Translations under genes and position numbers: made by a program
Part shown: piece after piece, positions 1 through 9,059 of the stretch
Position numbering within the stretch: position 1 is the stretch's first letter
Layout: each line of letters opens with the position of its first letter
Notes under the pieces: generated by a model
The model's input: only the letters and a program-made list of their open reading frames with translations
The model's database searches: none
Told to the model about the DNA's origin: nothing
DNA from: Acidobacteriota bacterium
Lineage (GTDB): Bacteria; Acidobacteriota; Blastocatellia; Chloracidobacteriales; Chloracidobacteriaceae
Reading direction: 5' to 3'
Length of the DNA stretch: 64,000 nt
Assembly: GCA_016208495.1 (NCBI GenBank)
Contig: JACQXX010000107.1
Span: forward strand, 56,630 to 120,629

Positions 1-86
1 GCGCAACCGACAAGCAATTTTAAATATTGGGGCTCGATATCCTTAAAAAAAGAATGTTCTGCCAGGTATCGTTCCAGATTTTCCAT
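1..86 (-). CDS. Cyclic-nucleotide-binding-domain (Crp/Fnr-like) protein, N-terminal fragment
   Basis: Only the first 28 codons are inside the window; the gene runs off the left edge. The start ATG at 86 has a GGAGGC ribosome site four bases upstream. The peptide begins MENLERYLAEHSFFKDI and continues EPQYLKLLVG, which is the usual opening helix of cNMP-binding domains. In group 3b NiFe hydrogenase operons a gene of this type commonly follows the iron-sulfur subunit, which is exactly what lies upstream here on the same strand, 382 bp away across an octamer-repeat block. Assignment is by N-terminal pattern and context only. Confidence 0.7.
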   Translation of the reverse strand, partial: MENLERYLAEHSFFKDIEPQYLKLLVGC

Positions 87-124
87 GGACGCCTCCTTTA
101 AAGATCGGGTTAGGAAGACAGTAA

Positions 125-471
125 TGACAAGGTGACTGGGTGACAAGGTGACAAGGTGACAAGGTGACAAGGTGACAAGGTGACAAGGTGACAGGGTGAC
201 AGGGTGACAGGGTGACAGGGTGACAAGGTGACAAGCTGACAGGGTGACAGAGTGACAAGGTGACAGAGTGACAAAATAATAAATACCTTGCCATAAGTTT
301 TCTAAGATATTGAACTTAGTAAGTGTTTGATTTTTCTCCGTGGTTTCCGTTGTTAAATGTCTGGAATGTTTCGGTAAAGGACTTACTTATTCACCCTGTC
401 ACCTTGTCATTTGTCACCTTGTCATCTGGTCATCCAGTCACCTGGTCACCTTGTCATTTGTCACCTTGTCA
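125..471. repeat. Inverted pair of TGACAAGG octamer arrays
   Basis: About 19 tandem units of TGACAAGG/TGACAGGG fill 125-276, and about ten units in the opposite orientation (CCTTGTCA) fill 391-471. The 114 bp spacer between them contains no gene. The two arrays are complementary, so either strand could form a long stem. The right-hand array includes the stop codon of the hydrogenase subunit gene. The same arrangement of the same unit recurs at 60560-60829. Apparent reading frames here encode only SPCHPVTL-type repeats and are not genes. Confidence 0.9.
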
Positions 472-1599
472 TCCAGATTCCCGAATCGTCTGAACCTCTT
501 TGGTGATGTCAATTCCGACTGGGCACCAGGTAATGCACCGCCCACACCCGACACAGCCCGAAGTCCCAAACTGGTCAATCCAGCTTGCCAGTTTGTGGGT
601 CATCCACTGGCGATACCGGGACTCTGGTGATGAGCGGACCGGGCCGCCGTGGATGTAGGAAAATTCGACGGTAAAGCACGAGTCCCATCGTCGCCAGCGT
701 TCGGCAATGTCGCCGGTCAGGTCGGTCACATCTTCCACAGTCGAGCAAAAACACGTCGGACATACCAGCGTGCAGTTGGCACAGGTCAAACACCGTTGCG
801 CAATGGCTTCCCAGATCGGGCTTTCAGAATTTCGATAGAGCAGGTCTTTGATATTTTCGGTGTTGAGGGTTCGCCCCATTTGTGACGCTGACTGGGTCAT
901 CAGGGCGTCAACTTTGGTCGTTTCGGCTGGATCCGCTGTCTGATGTGGAATCTGGTTGAGGACTTCGATCCCGGCTTCAGTTCCGGCCTCGACCACAAAG
1001 TAATGGTGGCCAGCTTCCTGAATTTCAGTCACGGCCAGATCATACCCGGCACTGGCTTTGGGACCGGTTTGCATTGAGGTGCAAAAACAAGTTCCGCCAA
1101 CCACGGTGCAATTGACTGCCACAATAAACAGGTTGTGTGATCGAGCTTGATAGCGGGAATCCGTGTACTGGCCGCTGGTAAAAACCTGCTTTTGAATCGT
1201 CAGGGCGTGGAGTTCGCACGAACGCACCCCAATGAACGCCATCGGTTGGATTTCTTCAGGTTCGGTTTCGACCTGAAATCCAGCCTCGGTTTTTCTGGCG
1301 CTCCAGAGTTTGACACGTGGTGGAAATAAAAACTTTTTCCAGGAGTGTGGGCCAACCACATAGCCAAAATGGGCGTCATCGGTGCGTTTTTTGATGCGAT
1401 AGAGAGCGGCTTCCTGTTCATCAGTCCAGCCGATGGGTAAGTCCGACACACCTTCGATTTCATCATACACAATCGCTCCATCCCGTAGTGTCGGGCCAAT
1501 CGTGCGATACCCTTTTTGGTGCAGAACTTCAAACAACCGCTGAAAATGAGCCCGCTCCACGACGACAGTGGGGAGGGCTGGTCGGTCAGTGTGAGTCAT
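469..1599 (-). CDS. NiFe hydrogenase (group 3b / sulfhydrogenase-type) beta subunit, 4Fe-4S dicluster protein
   Basis: A 376-residue cytoplasmic electron-transfer subunit. Near the C-terminus are two cysteine clusters: [14 protein letters not shown] from about residue 270 and [14 protein letters not shown] from about residue 349, each fitting a 4Fe-4S cluster. A cysteine-rich stretch [12 protein letters not shown] lies in the middle, as in HydB/ShyB and anaerobic sulfite reductase subunit A. The family passes electrons between the NAD(P)H-binding flavoprotein and the hydrogenase. It is the first gene of a minus-strand operon that continues with the cNMP-binding gene and then leaves the window, where the flavoprotein, small and large subunits would be expected. 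The TGA stop lies in the first unit of a TGACAAGG array. The sulfite-reductase alternative cannot be excluded without those genes. Confidence 0.85.
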   Translation of the reverse strand: MTHTDRPALPTVVVERAHFQRLFEVLHQKGYRTIGPTLRDGAIVYDEIEGVSDLPIGWTDEQEAALYRIKKRTDDAHFGYVVGPHSWKKFLFPPRVKLWSARKTEAGFQVETEPEEIQPMAFIGVRSCELHALTIQKQVFTSGQYTDSRYQARSHNLFIVAVNCTVVGGTCFCTSMQTGPKASAGYDLAVTEIQEAGHHYFVVEAGTEAGIEVLNQIPHQTADPAETTKVDALMTQSASQMGRTLNTENIKDLLYRNSESPIWEAIAQRCLTCANCTLVCPTCFCSTVEDVTDLTGDIAERWRRWDSCFTVEFSYIHGGPVRSSPESRYRQWMTHKLASWIDQFGTSGCVGCGRCITWCPVGIDITKEVQTIRESG

Positions 1600-1830
1600 C
1601 GGTTTTCACGATGCGGTGGTCTGGCTTCCAATCGGCCAAATCACGGCATCGTCCTCCTGGGAAAGCTGCAAGATAAGCGAAGGTTTTTACTGATTGTCGT
1701 GTGGGGCAACAGAACTTCTGAAGTGTTGTGAAGTTCGGAAGAATGGAGGAAGAACCGGCGATTGTCGTTTGGGTGTCGCTGCAATCGAAACCGCCGGGTA
1801 ATTGATATCAAAAGATAGGGTTGGAGGCAA

Positions 1831-4341
1831 TTAGCGAGATGGTTTTTCGGGCCATCCAGTCGCTTTTTTCTTCTTTTTGTAGGTTTGGAAGAGGCTGTCA
1901 GGAATTTCTTCGTCAAATGAAACTTTGTCGAGGGTGAAGACAATGTCACCACCTTCGGCAGATCGTTGGGTGGTTTTAAAGGGAATTTTGATCCCATTCA
2001 CATCTCGATAGTCTTCAAACAGAATCGTGGCTGGAATTGCAATCCGTTCGGAACTATCACTGACTTGCAGTACATCTTGACGCAGAATCAGAAACGTTTT
2101 GGCGGAGATATATTCAGTAACTGGTTCGCCGTCTTCCGGAGTCTTGACCACGATGTACACGTCTTCGTCATTTACCTTCCCAATCCCTTTGAGCGTGACG
2201 GATTTATAGAGTGTTTTCCATTTCAGTTCCGGGAACAGTTCAGCCGCCAACCGAACGGAAGTCAGCTTTTTCCCAACGTAGGTATCAGGTTCGGCAAAAC
2301 TGGAGAGACCCGCGCCGGCAGTTCCGTCAAAATATTCCTCGGTGGCGCCAATGGTTTTGCCAATTGCGTGAAAGGTGGTTGATTCGGCCCACAAATTCGG
2401 TCGTTTGTGTTTGGTCACGTTCCGGGCGGTAAACCCCTGGGATTCAAAAGTGAGAGTTCCCTGAGTGATCATTGTTTGGCGCCCATTGAGATTGGCTTCT
2501 CCACCAACTGCCTCAATGACTTTGGCCATCAGTTCATCCACGGTGAGTGTTGGAATATTGGTTCCACCGCTTATTCGGACCAGCTCCAGGTCACCTTGCG
2601 GTTGTTTGAGCAACGCCCCAGTGATTTTCCCATCCGCCCCACGTCGAAAGGTCAGGTTGAAGGTTTCCGGTAACCCCTTGAGTCCAAACGAGTCTTTGGT
2701 TGGAGTTGCTTTTAAGGTGTAGGGGGATTGGCCGGGAATGGACAGCGTGACTTTGTTTTCAGCCGCGACAATGTCCACCGTGAGTCCTGATTCTTTGTGA
2801 GTGTAGCTTCCAAATGTTTCCGCCAGCATCAGGGTACTGGCTTCTTCATTGGCGCCGCTGGTTTTGCGCTTTGGAAAAGCAAAGTTGCCGTTGGGCTGTT
2901 CAAGGTAAATTTCAGACTCGCCGGGTTTGTCTTTAACAGAGCGAAACGTAGCGAAAAACCCATCTGGAGCGGGTGATTCGAGTTTGTAGCGCCGTCCGCT
3001 CAGGTTGGCGAGTGGATACGGAGGCTGTCCTGGAACGGTCAACACCAGTTTGCCATCTTTGAGGGCCACATCGAGTTCCGCACCACCCGGAAGTTCATAG
3101 CTGCCGACTTCCTGTTTCAGGTCGCCTGTTGGTTCGGACGACGCGGTGGCCGACGCTGGTTGGCCGCCACCTTCGACCAGATTTGACCAGATGGCTTCCA
3201 TGGCCGTCACCCCAAGCGGCGAAGCTGAGACATTGGTCAACAGGACAAAGCCCAGTTTCTGGTCCGGCATCACGGCGACCTGAGCGTTAAAGCCATCAAT
3301 ATTGCCGCCATGTTCGACCACTTTGTGTCCATGCCAGTCACGCAAAAACCAGCCGAGCCCATAATTGACCGGGCCTTGAATTTTGGTTTGAAGTTTGACC
3401 AGTTCGGCAAAGCTGGCTTCTGAAACCAGCCGTTTCCCATTCCATTCACCGCCGTTCAACATCAATCTGACCCATTGCGCCATATCGCGGGCGTTTGAGT
3501 TAATCGCACCCGCCGGAGCAATGATTTTTAAGTCACGGGTCGGCAACTGACTGGTTTTCTTGACTGAGGGGACATAGATGTAACCCAGCGAATGGTCACG
3601 GGCTTTTTTCATTTCCGGGACGGAAAGCGTCGTGGCATTCATTCCCAATGGTTTGAAAATCCGCTCTTTCAAAACAGAGTCATACGGCTTGTGCTGGGCG
3701 GCTGCAACACATTCGCCAGCCACCAGAAACATCACGTTTTGATACTGAAATTTTTCGCGGAATTTGGCGCGCGGTTTGGCCGCACTGACGGCCTGGATGA
3801 CTTCGTGGGAATTCAAAACCCCGGTGTACCAGAGCAAGTCCGTGCGGCTAAGTCCAGAGTTGTGGCAGAGCAGGTCGCGAATCGTAATTTTGGTGTCAGC
3901 TTCAGTGTCTTGCAATTTGAAATAGGGAATGAACTTCTTTGGGGAGTCTTCCCAGGCCATCTTGCCATCGTCAATGCTCAAGGCTGTGGCCATGGCCGTA
4001 AACGCTTTGGTTGATGAACCGATGGCAAACAATGTGTCGGGGGTCACTGGCAGTTTCTTCTCGATGTTTCGAAGCCCTAACCCCTTTAAATAAATGATTT
4101 TGTCATCTTTGACAATCGCAAGGGCCACACCTGGAATCCCGAGTTCCTTGCGCTGGTCATCTATCTTTTTCTCAATTGCTGCCAGTTGAGCCGTCAGGTC
4201 TGCACTGGTAGCAGAAGGTGTATTTTGAGGTCCGGTTGTTGGTTGATGAGCTGCCAAAATTGGCCAACAGGGAAGGAGCAAAAGTCCCAGCAAGAGGCTG
4301 CTGAGCAAACGGAACGCGCGCTGATTGAAACGGGAAATCAC
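1831..4341 (-). CDS. Exported beta-lactamase-fold serine hydrolase with C-terminal lipoprotein-sorting-like domain
   Basis: An 836-residue secreted enzyme. I chose the GTG at 4341 because AGAGAGGG lies seven bases upstream; the ATG at 4380 has no ribosome site and falls in repeat sequence. After a signal peptide (about residues 1-31) comes a class C beta-lactamase/penicillin-binding fold with the nucleophile motif SSTK (Ser109, Lys112), YQN (200-202) and HGG (344-346). Two beta-rich DUF3471-like segments follow, then, from about residue 620, a domain resembling outer-membrane lipoprotein-sorting proteins (AVGGEANLNGRQTM, later DVNGIKIPFKTT). Family members hydrolyse peptides or esters; the substrate here is unknown. 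It stands alone and probably acts in the periplasm. Confidence 0.85.
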   Translation of the reverse strand: MISRFNQRAFRLLSSLLLGLLLLPCWPILAAHQPTTGPQNTPSATSADLTAQLAAIEKKIDDQRKELGIPGVALAIVKDDKIIYLKGLGLRNIEKKLPVTPDTLFAIGSSTKAFTAMATALSIDDGKMAWEDSPKKFIPYFKLQDTEADTKITIRDLLCHNSGLSRTDLLWYTGVLNSHEVIQAVSAAKPRAKFREKFQYQNVMFLVAGECVAAAQHKPYDSVLKERIFKPLGMNATTLSVPEMKKARDHSLGYIYVPSVKKTSQLPTRDLKIIAPAGAINSNARDMAQWVRLMLNGGEWNGKRLVSEASFAELVKLQTKIQGPVNYGLGWFLRDWHGHKVVEHGGNIDGFNAQVAVMPDQKLGFVLLTNVSASPLGVTAMEAIWSNLVEGGGQPASATASSEPTGDLKQEVGSYELPGGAELDVALKDGKLVLTVPGQPPYPLANLSGRRYKLESPAPDGFFATFRSVKDKPGESEIYLEQPNGNFAFPKRKTSGANEEASTLMLAETFGSYTHKESGLTVDIVAAENKVTLSIPGQSPYTLKATPTKDSFGLKGLPETFNLTFRRGADGKITGALLKQPQGDLELVRISGGTNIPTLTVDELMAKVIEAVGGEANLNGRQTMITQGTLTFESQGFTARNVTKHKRPNLWAESTTFHAIGKTIGATEEYFDGTAGAGLSSFAEPDTYVGKKLTSVRLAAELFPELKWKTLYKSVTLKGIGKVNDEDVYIVVKTPEDGEPVTEYISAKTFLILRQDVLQVSDSSERIAIPATILFEDYRDVNGIKIPFKTTQRSAEGGDIVFTLDKVSFDEEIPDSLFQTYKKKKKATGWPEKPSR

Positions 4342-4381
4342 AGAGCAACCCTCTCTTTGAATGAAGAATGAAGAACCCATT

Positions 4382-4772
4382 GAGTGGTTAGTGGTTAGTG
4401 GTTAGTGGTTAGTGGCTAGTGGTTAGTGATTAGTGATGCAAATTAAGAGTTGAAAAAAGACTGGTTTTGAATCCGCGAAGCGGGTGGCATTCTTCAAGCC
4501 TCGGGTGCAATGAGCGTCAGCGAATGAAATCCGTGGCCTTCATCACCGGTCAGCGTGGCCTGGGCGACGGCTGAATTCATCGCCACCGATTTTGTTTTCC
4601 ACGGATTCCGCTCCGCTCCACCCGAGGCTTTCACTCTTTCGCCCAGTTCCTGGGCTGAAATCCCAAAACCGTTTCAACTCTTAACTGGCATTAGTGGTTA
4701 GTGGTTAGAAGTCAATACCTTCCAAGAATCAAGAACTAACCACTAACCACTAACCACTAACCACTAACCACA
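4382..4772. repeat. Inverted TTAGTGG heptamer arrays around a palindromic REP-like element
   Basis: TTAGTGG units run at 4382-4436 and 4691-4709, and the complement CCACTAA at 4734-4772. The short spacer after 4709 (AGAAGTCAATACCTTC) recurs, inverted, next to the same heptamers near 56060-56080, so spacer and array form one dispersed element. The 405 bp gap between the two minus-strand genes holds this block, the palindromic element at 4465-4660 and nothing else that I can support. Confidence 0.85.
4465..4660. repeat. Multi-hairpin REP-like element (long variant)
   Basis: It contains CCGCGAAGCGGGTGG near the left end and GCCCAGTTCCTGGGC near the right end, both shared with the elements around the transposase at 16406-16858. 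Internal complementary pairs (for example AATCCGTGG with CCACGGATT, and AAGCCTCGGGTG with CACCCGAGGCTT) allow one long folded structure. It is the longest copy in the window and may be a composite. Confidence 0.75.
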
Positions 4773-4785
4773 TTCTCAGTTCTTG

Positions 4786-5493
4786 TCAGTCACGGTCCCG
4801 GTCAGTGATTTCCCCTGGAACCTGATCATCAGGGGAAAGCGGATCAAACCGGAAGGTGATACGCGACTTGACGCCGGAAAGAGTGTTACCGTCATTTCCA
4901 CGCTCAATGAGCAGGACCAGCTTACCGTTGGCAAACAGCCATTCCGCACCTTCGGCGTCTTCATAAGTCAGGGTCGGTTCACCATAGTGTTTGGTGACGA
5001 TTTCAGAAAAATTATCAACCGTTTCAGCAATTTCCTGACCGTCAATACTGGCGAGGGTGAACGTGGTGCCGAGCAATGTTTGGTTCCCAGGTGCAGTTCG
5101 GAGCGTGACTTCGCACTGGTAATGGGAATTTCCAAGCGTCAGATCAGGGATTTTGGCTTTGAAGGTATCTTCGGTTGTCTCTGGTGGAGCTGCCGGTTTC
5201 CAGGGCTGAAGCACCCTGGCGCCCTTCAGTATTTGTTCTGCTTCCTGACGCAAAAAGGCGGTTTTTCCTGGGGTGCTGGCGGCAAGTTTCCCGCTGAATT
5301 GTGGCAGAAACTGGTCAAGGTAGATAAAAAGATCAATTTGATTTGACTGGTTTGGTGGTGTGGCTGGGTTTTTGGGAGCGGCTGATGGGAGCTGGCAGGC
5401 AGCTCCGGTGAAGAAACCCACCAGGCATACCAGCACAATTCTGGTAACGGCCATAAAACTTTGCGCACGACAGGCAAATGACACACCACGCAT
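4786..5493 (-). CDS. Predicted lipoprotein of unknown function
   Basis: A 235-residue protein with a hydrophobic N-terminus ending in a lipobox-like GAAC (cysteine at about residue 33), so it is probably a membrane-anchored lipoprotein. A proline/alanine-rich linker follows, then a globular region from about residue 50 to the end containing KIPDLTLGNSHYQCEVTL and EWLFANGKLVLLIERG. I do not recognise the family. A second possible start, ATG at 5454, would give a more standard signal peptide (MAVTRIVLVCLVGFFTG); the 5493 start has AAGGA about a dozen bases upstream. Neighbours are the serine hydrolase on the same strand, separated by repeats, and ABC permeases on the other. Confidence 0.65.
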   Translation of the reverse strand: MRGVSFACRAQSFMAVTRIVLVCLVGFFTGAACQLPSAAPKNPATPPNQSNQIDLFIYLDQFLPQFSGKLAASTPGKTAFLRQEAEQILKGARVLQPWKPAAPPETTEDTFKAKIPDLTLGNSHYQCEVTLRTAPGNQTLLGTTFTLASIDGQEIAETVDNFSEIVTKHYGEPTLTYEDAEGAEWLFANGKLVLLIERGNDGNTLSGVKSRITFRFDPLSPDDQVPGEITDRDRD

Positions 5494-5874
5494 CAGAGTT
5501 GACAGTCCTTATTGTATAAGTTCGAAAGCTGAATTGATCTTGAGGAAGCGATTGAAAATGACTGGTGCAAATTACACCACTGGTTACACAGTTGAAAACG
5601 GGAAATCGAAATCAGCCTTCTTCAGTCGTTATTAGGAACCAGCCGTTCGCTTGAAAAATCAATATGTTAGGTGGCTCCTCACCTGGCGATGATGGTAGTT
5701 CCAAAAACAGAGATAAACTTGAAACCACATCTGGGTTTGATTCGTTCTAGGCGGCAACTTCAACCCTTCAAATCAAATCACAAAAATTTGGATTTACTCA
5801 GCACCTGCGATTCAGTCTGAATCAAAAACAACTGAAGACCTGTCTGAAGCAGCATTTTTACGAGGTTTCTTGAA

Positions 5875-7128
5875 ATGAACAGCAGTACGCAGACCATGCC
5901 TTATCGCGAAGCAATTATGCTGGCCTATGAATCAATCTGGGCGCACAAATTGCGCAGTTTTCTGACCTTGCTCGGTGTGATTTTGGGCGTGATGGCGGTG
6001 GTGGCAGTGGCCTCGTTTATTGAGATGGCCAACAAATCCGTGCTGAATACCGTCACCAATGACTTTGGGGCCAATACCATTACCCTTGATAAATATGGCC
6101 TCATCACCAGCTTTGATGACTTTATTGATGCCCAAAAACGCAATAAAGACATTACTCAGGATGATTTCCGGGCACTCAAAGAAGGCGTGACGCTGGCCGA
6201 AGATATCGGGATTGTGATTAGCCAGTCAGTTGAAACGCTCCGTGTCGGATCCCAGGAACTCTACAGCGTTGCTATCAATGGCGAGACCCCGGACATGGCC
6301 AACATCATGGTCAATGGCACCACGGTGGATGAAGGCCGGTTTATCACTGACATTGATAACGACCAGCGACGCAACGTGGTGTTTATCGGCAGCAAGCTCA
6401 AAGAAACTTTCTTCCCGACGGTCAACCCAATTGGCAAAGAATTGCGGATTCTTGGCGAACCGTTTGAAATCATCGGGGTTGCCAAAGCGATTGGATCAAC
6501 CTTTGGTCAGGAACGCGATAGCTACGCGGTGATTCCATTCCAAACCCATCTGAAGATGTTTGGCGCTCGTCAGTCACTCACCATTTACTTCAAAGCCCCC
6601 AGCCCTGAAAAACAGGAACCCTTACAAGATCAAATTCGCGTGATTATGCGTGCCCGCCACCACCTGATGTTTTCTGAAAAAGATAATTTCGGTTTTATCA
6701 GTGCCGATGCCCTGAACGAACTCTGGCAGAGCCTGTCGAGTTTGATTGCGGCAGTCGCTCTGGCGGTGACCTCGATTTCGCTCGTTGTCGGCGGCATCGT
6801 GATTATGAACATTATGATGGTGTCAGTAACGGAACGAACTCGGGAAATCGGGATTCGCAAATCACTTGGTGCCCGACAAAAAGATATCCTGCTCCAGTTT
6901 CTGGTTGAATCTTCAATGTTGTCAGGTTTTGGCGGGCTGGTCGGAGTGATCTTAATCGGAGCGATTCTCCTCATTGTTGCCCAGGCATTTTCACTCTCGG
7001 TTTCAATGCCGTTGTGGGCCGTCTTTTTATCACTCTTTGTTTCCCTAAGCGTTGGCATTATATTTGGTCTCTATCCTGCCTATCGAGCAGCGAGACTTGA
7101 TCCAATTGTGGCCCTCCGGCAGGAGTGA
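5875..7128 (+). CDS. MacB-type ABC transporter permease
   Basis: A 417-residue inner-membrane protein of the FtsX/MacB permease family. The N-terminal helix (about 26-48, KLRSFLTLLGVILGVMAVVAV) is followed by a large periplasmic MacB core domain (about 50-275) and three C-terminal helices with the family signature VTERTREIGIRKSLGAR near residue 320. MacB systems export lipoproteins, peptides or drugs, or transmit mechanical force across the envelope. This copy has no fused ATPase, and no ATP-binding subunit lies beside it. It is followed 91 bp later by a second permease on the same strand. The 381 bp gap upstream (5494-5874) shows nothing recognisable. Confidence 0.9.
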   Translation: MNSSTQTMPYREAIMLAYESIWAHKLRSFLTLLGVILGVMAVVAVASFIEMANKSVLNTVTNDFGANTITLDKYGLITSFDDFIDAQKRNKDITQDDFRALKEGVTLAEDIGIVISQSVETLRVGSQELYSVAINGETPDMANIMVNGTTVDEGRFITDIDNDQRRNVVFIGSKLKETFFPTVNPIGKELRILGEPFEIIGVAKAIGSTFGQERDSYAVIPFQTHLKMFGARQSLTIYFKAPSPEKQEPLQDQIRVIMRARHHLMFSEKDNFGFISADALNELWQSLSSLIAAVALAVTSISLVVGGIVIMNIMMVSVTERTREIGIRKSLGARQKDILLQFLVESSMLSGFGGLVGVILIGAILLIVAQAFSLSVSMPLWAVFLSLFVSLSVGIIFGLYPAYRAARLDPIVALRQE

Positions 7129-7189
7129 TGTGGCTGGTAATAAAGACTGTAAGGGCGCTGTTGCTTTGAAGTGCGCCCAATTTGAAAAT

Positions 7190-7214
7190 CCTGAACCCTG
7201 AACCCTGAACCCTA
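7190..7214. repeat. CCCTGAA heptamer array abutting a start codon
   Basis: Three to four units of CCCTGAA end in CCCTAAAATT directly before the ATG at 7220. No Shine-Dalgarno sequence is visible. The same arrangement precedes the starts at 36497 and 50247, and in degenerate form 62568. Confidence 0.75.
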
Positions 7215-7219
7215 AAATT

Positions 7220-8479
7220 ATGCAATTCGTCGCTGTTCAAGAATGCCTCAAACAAGCCATGGCCACGGTGTCGGCCCACAAGTTCCGTTCCTTGTTGACG
7301 GTTCTCGGAGTCATTGTCGGTACCACCACCACCATCGCCGTGACCTCTATTATCAGCGGGATGAATGTTCGCGTCACTGAAATGGTCGAACGATTTGGAA
7401 CCAACATTGCCTTTGTCTCAAAGTGGAATGGTGGCCCGAGTTTTGGCGACTCCAATCGTGAAGAAGAACTGCGCAAAGAGTTGACCCTCGAAGATGGACA
7501 GGCAATTAAGGCACTTCCCCACGTTGAGTCGGCAGTTGCCTGTCTGGGTGCCTGGCCAGGTGGGCCGAATGCGCCAGTCATTAAGTACCGCAACAACGAA
7601 TCAAAACAATCGGTTATCCGCGGCGGGGAAGCATCGTTTTTTGATGCCCGCAGCATGGTGCTCGCCAAGGGCCGGTTGTTTGGGGAAAGCGAAGACCTGC
7701 ACAGCGCCCCGGTCGCGGTCATTGGGTTTGATCTGGCCGAAGCGCTCTTCCCAGGACTGGAGCCCGTTGACAAGGAAATCACCATCAACGGCCATCTCTA
7801 TCGGGTCATCGGGGTACTTGAAAAAAGTTCGGCGCGCGGGCTGTTTGGCGGCAATAACAACTGGGAGGACAATGCCGCAATTATCCCCTTGAATTCATTT
7901 AGCCGGATGTACCCACAGGAAAAAGATTATGTGATTGTGGCCAAAGCCAAATCCGGTCACCTCGATAAAATGGTGGATGAAATCACGGAAGTGCTTCGAC
8001 GGCGGCGGAAAGTTCCCTTCAACGAGCCTGACAACTTCGGCATTTCAACCGCTCAGTCCAATATTGATGGCTTTAACAAAATCTCCGAAGTGTTAGGCTG
8101 GATGGTGATTCCGATTTCAGCCGTGGGCTTGCTGGTCGGAGGGATCGGCGTACTCAATATCATGCTGGTTTCCGTCACCGAACGGACCAAAGAAATTGGC
8201 ATCCGACGTGCTCTTGGTGCCCGGCGATTTGACATTATTCTCCAGTTTTTGATCGAAGCCATGAGCCTGACCGGGCTGGGTGGCGTGATGGGTATTCTTG
8301 TTGGGTTGTTCATTAGCTGGTTTCTCAATACCTTTGTCCCCAGCGTACCATCTTTTGTTTCGGTCTTTTGGATTATGGTTGGGTTTCTGGTGGCGGTGAG
8401 TGTCGGGCTGATTTCCGGGTTGTGGCCAGCCATCAAAGCGGCGTATGTGGACCCGGTGGTGGCTTTGCGATATGAGTAA
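7220..8479 (+). CDS. MacB-type ABC transporter permease
   Basis: A 419-residue paralogue of the preceding permease with the same plan: one N-terminal membrane helix (KFRSLLTVLGVIVGTTTTIAV), a periplasmic domain, and three C-terminal helices with VTERTKEIGIRRALGAR near residue 330. The two adjacent permeases may form a heterodimer with an ATPase encoded elsewhere. A perfect hairpin terminator follows at 8515-8546. The start codon is preceded by a CCCTGAA repeat rather than an obvious ribosome site; conservation of the N-terminal helix supports the chosen ATG. Confidence 0.9.
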   Translation: MQFVAVQECLKQAMATVSAHKFRSLLTVLGVIVGTTTTIAVTSIISGMNVRVTEMVERFGTNIAFVSKWNGGPSFGDSNREEELRKELTLEDGQAIKALPHVESAVACLGAWPGGPNAPVIKYRNNESKQSVIRGGEASFFDARSMVLAKGRLFGESEDLHSAPVAVIGFDLAEALFPGLEPVDKEITINGHLYRVIGVLEKSSARGLFGGNNNWEDNAAIIPLNSFSRMYPQEKDYVIVAKAKSGHLDKMVDEITEVLRRRRKVPFNEPDNFGISTAQSNIDGFNKISEVLGWMVIPISAVGLLVGGIGVLNIMLVSVTERTKEIGIRRALGARRFDIILQFLIEAMSLTGLGGVMGILVGLFISWFLNTFVPSVPSFVSVFWIMVGFLVAVSVGLISGLWPAIKAAYVDPVVALRYE

Positions 8480-8514
8480 CACCTAACGCTGTCGGCATTC
8501 TGGGGTGGATTTTG

Positions 8515-8546
8515 AAAAGGGTACGTCAATTGACGTACCCTTTTTT
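8515..8546 (+). terminator. Rho-independent terminator after the permease pair
   Basis: The perfect palindrome GGGTACGTCAA/TTGACGTACCC is flanked by AAAA on the left and six T on the right, 35 bp after the stop of the second permease. The A-tract makes it potentially bidirectional, so it could also serve the minus-strand gene at 8689-8886. Confidence 0.85.
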
Positions 8547-8584
8547 CATGCAGACAACCTTGGAATAAACACCAAGATAAGGAT

Positions 8585-8670
8585 TTAGGCCCGAAGGGTC
8601 GCCGTACAATAGCCGTGGTGCGAAGCCCACGGTCTCGACCAGATCGAGGCCCAAGCCCTGCAAGGGCGTT
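8585..8670. repeat. Palindromic intergenic element
   Basis: Successive short hairpins (CCGTGG-TGCGAAG-CCCACGG, then GCCCTGCAAGGGC) with no coding potential. It resembles the multi-hairpin REP-like elements elsewhere in the window in style but not in sequence. Only this copy was seen. Confidence 0.5.
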
Positions 8671-8688
8671 GTAAAAACGGATCACAGC

Positions 8689-8886
8689 CTAATTTTCCGT
8701 ATCTTGGCGCTTATGAGCAGCGTGAGTGGTTTTAAGGGCTGGCTTGAGTCCTTTTCGGACGATAGCCCGTGCAAACATCTCGGGCGTAGCCTCCGAATTG
8801 TCGGAAAAGTTGATTTCCTCGTCGGTGAGGGCTTCAAGCTGGTTCCAATCAGTCTGCGATTTCTTCAGGGTAAGTTTTTTCTTCAT
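8689..8886 (-). CDS. BrnA-like antitoxin, apparently without its toxin
   Basis: A 65-residue acidic protein. The segment LEALTDEEINFSD followed by TPEMFARAIVRKGLKP matches the consensus of BrnA/CopG-type antitoxins, which bind DNA as dimers and neutralise a BrnT ribonuclease encoded just upstream. No BrnT-like frame exists in the gap upstream (8887-8996), so this is either an orphan antitoxin or a regulator. The ATG at 8886 matches where family members begin; an upstream TTG at 8919 with GGAG nearby would add 11 residues. Confidence 0.65.
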   Translation of the reverse strand: MKKKLTLKKSQTDWNQLEALTDEEINFSDNSEATPEMFARAIVRKGLKPALKTTHAAHKRQDTEN

Positions 8887-9059
8887 ATCTAATCGTGTTA
8901 CTTGAAATATAGAACTCAAGGAACTCCAAATTCCCCAGTTAGTTTGCTCTTCTATAATATGACACGACCATTTGAATTTGGTATCTCACCTTTCTGATGA
9001 CTGCTATATTGTTGCCCGCCAATTTTTTCTCCTCCAACCAAACCTGCTCTGGACTTGCA

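Noticed and set aside
125..276. Possible CRISPR array
   Set aside because: Units are 8 bp with no spacers and no cas genes nearby; it is a simple tandem repeat.
43..294. Open frame encoding SPCHPVTL-type repeats
   Set aside because: It is the translation of the TGACAAGG octamer array; the true gene at this edge starts at 86 on the same strand in another frame.
4342..4380. ATG at 4380 as start of the serine hydrolase
   Set aside because: It lies in heptamer sequence without a ribosome site; the GTG at 4341 has AGAGAGGG and gives a normal signal peptide.
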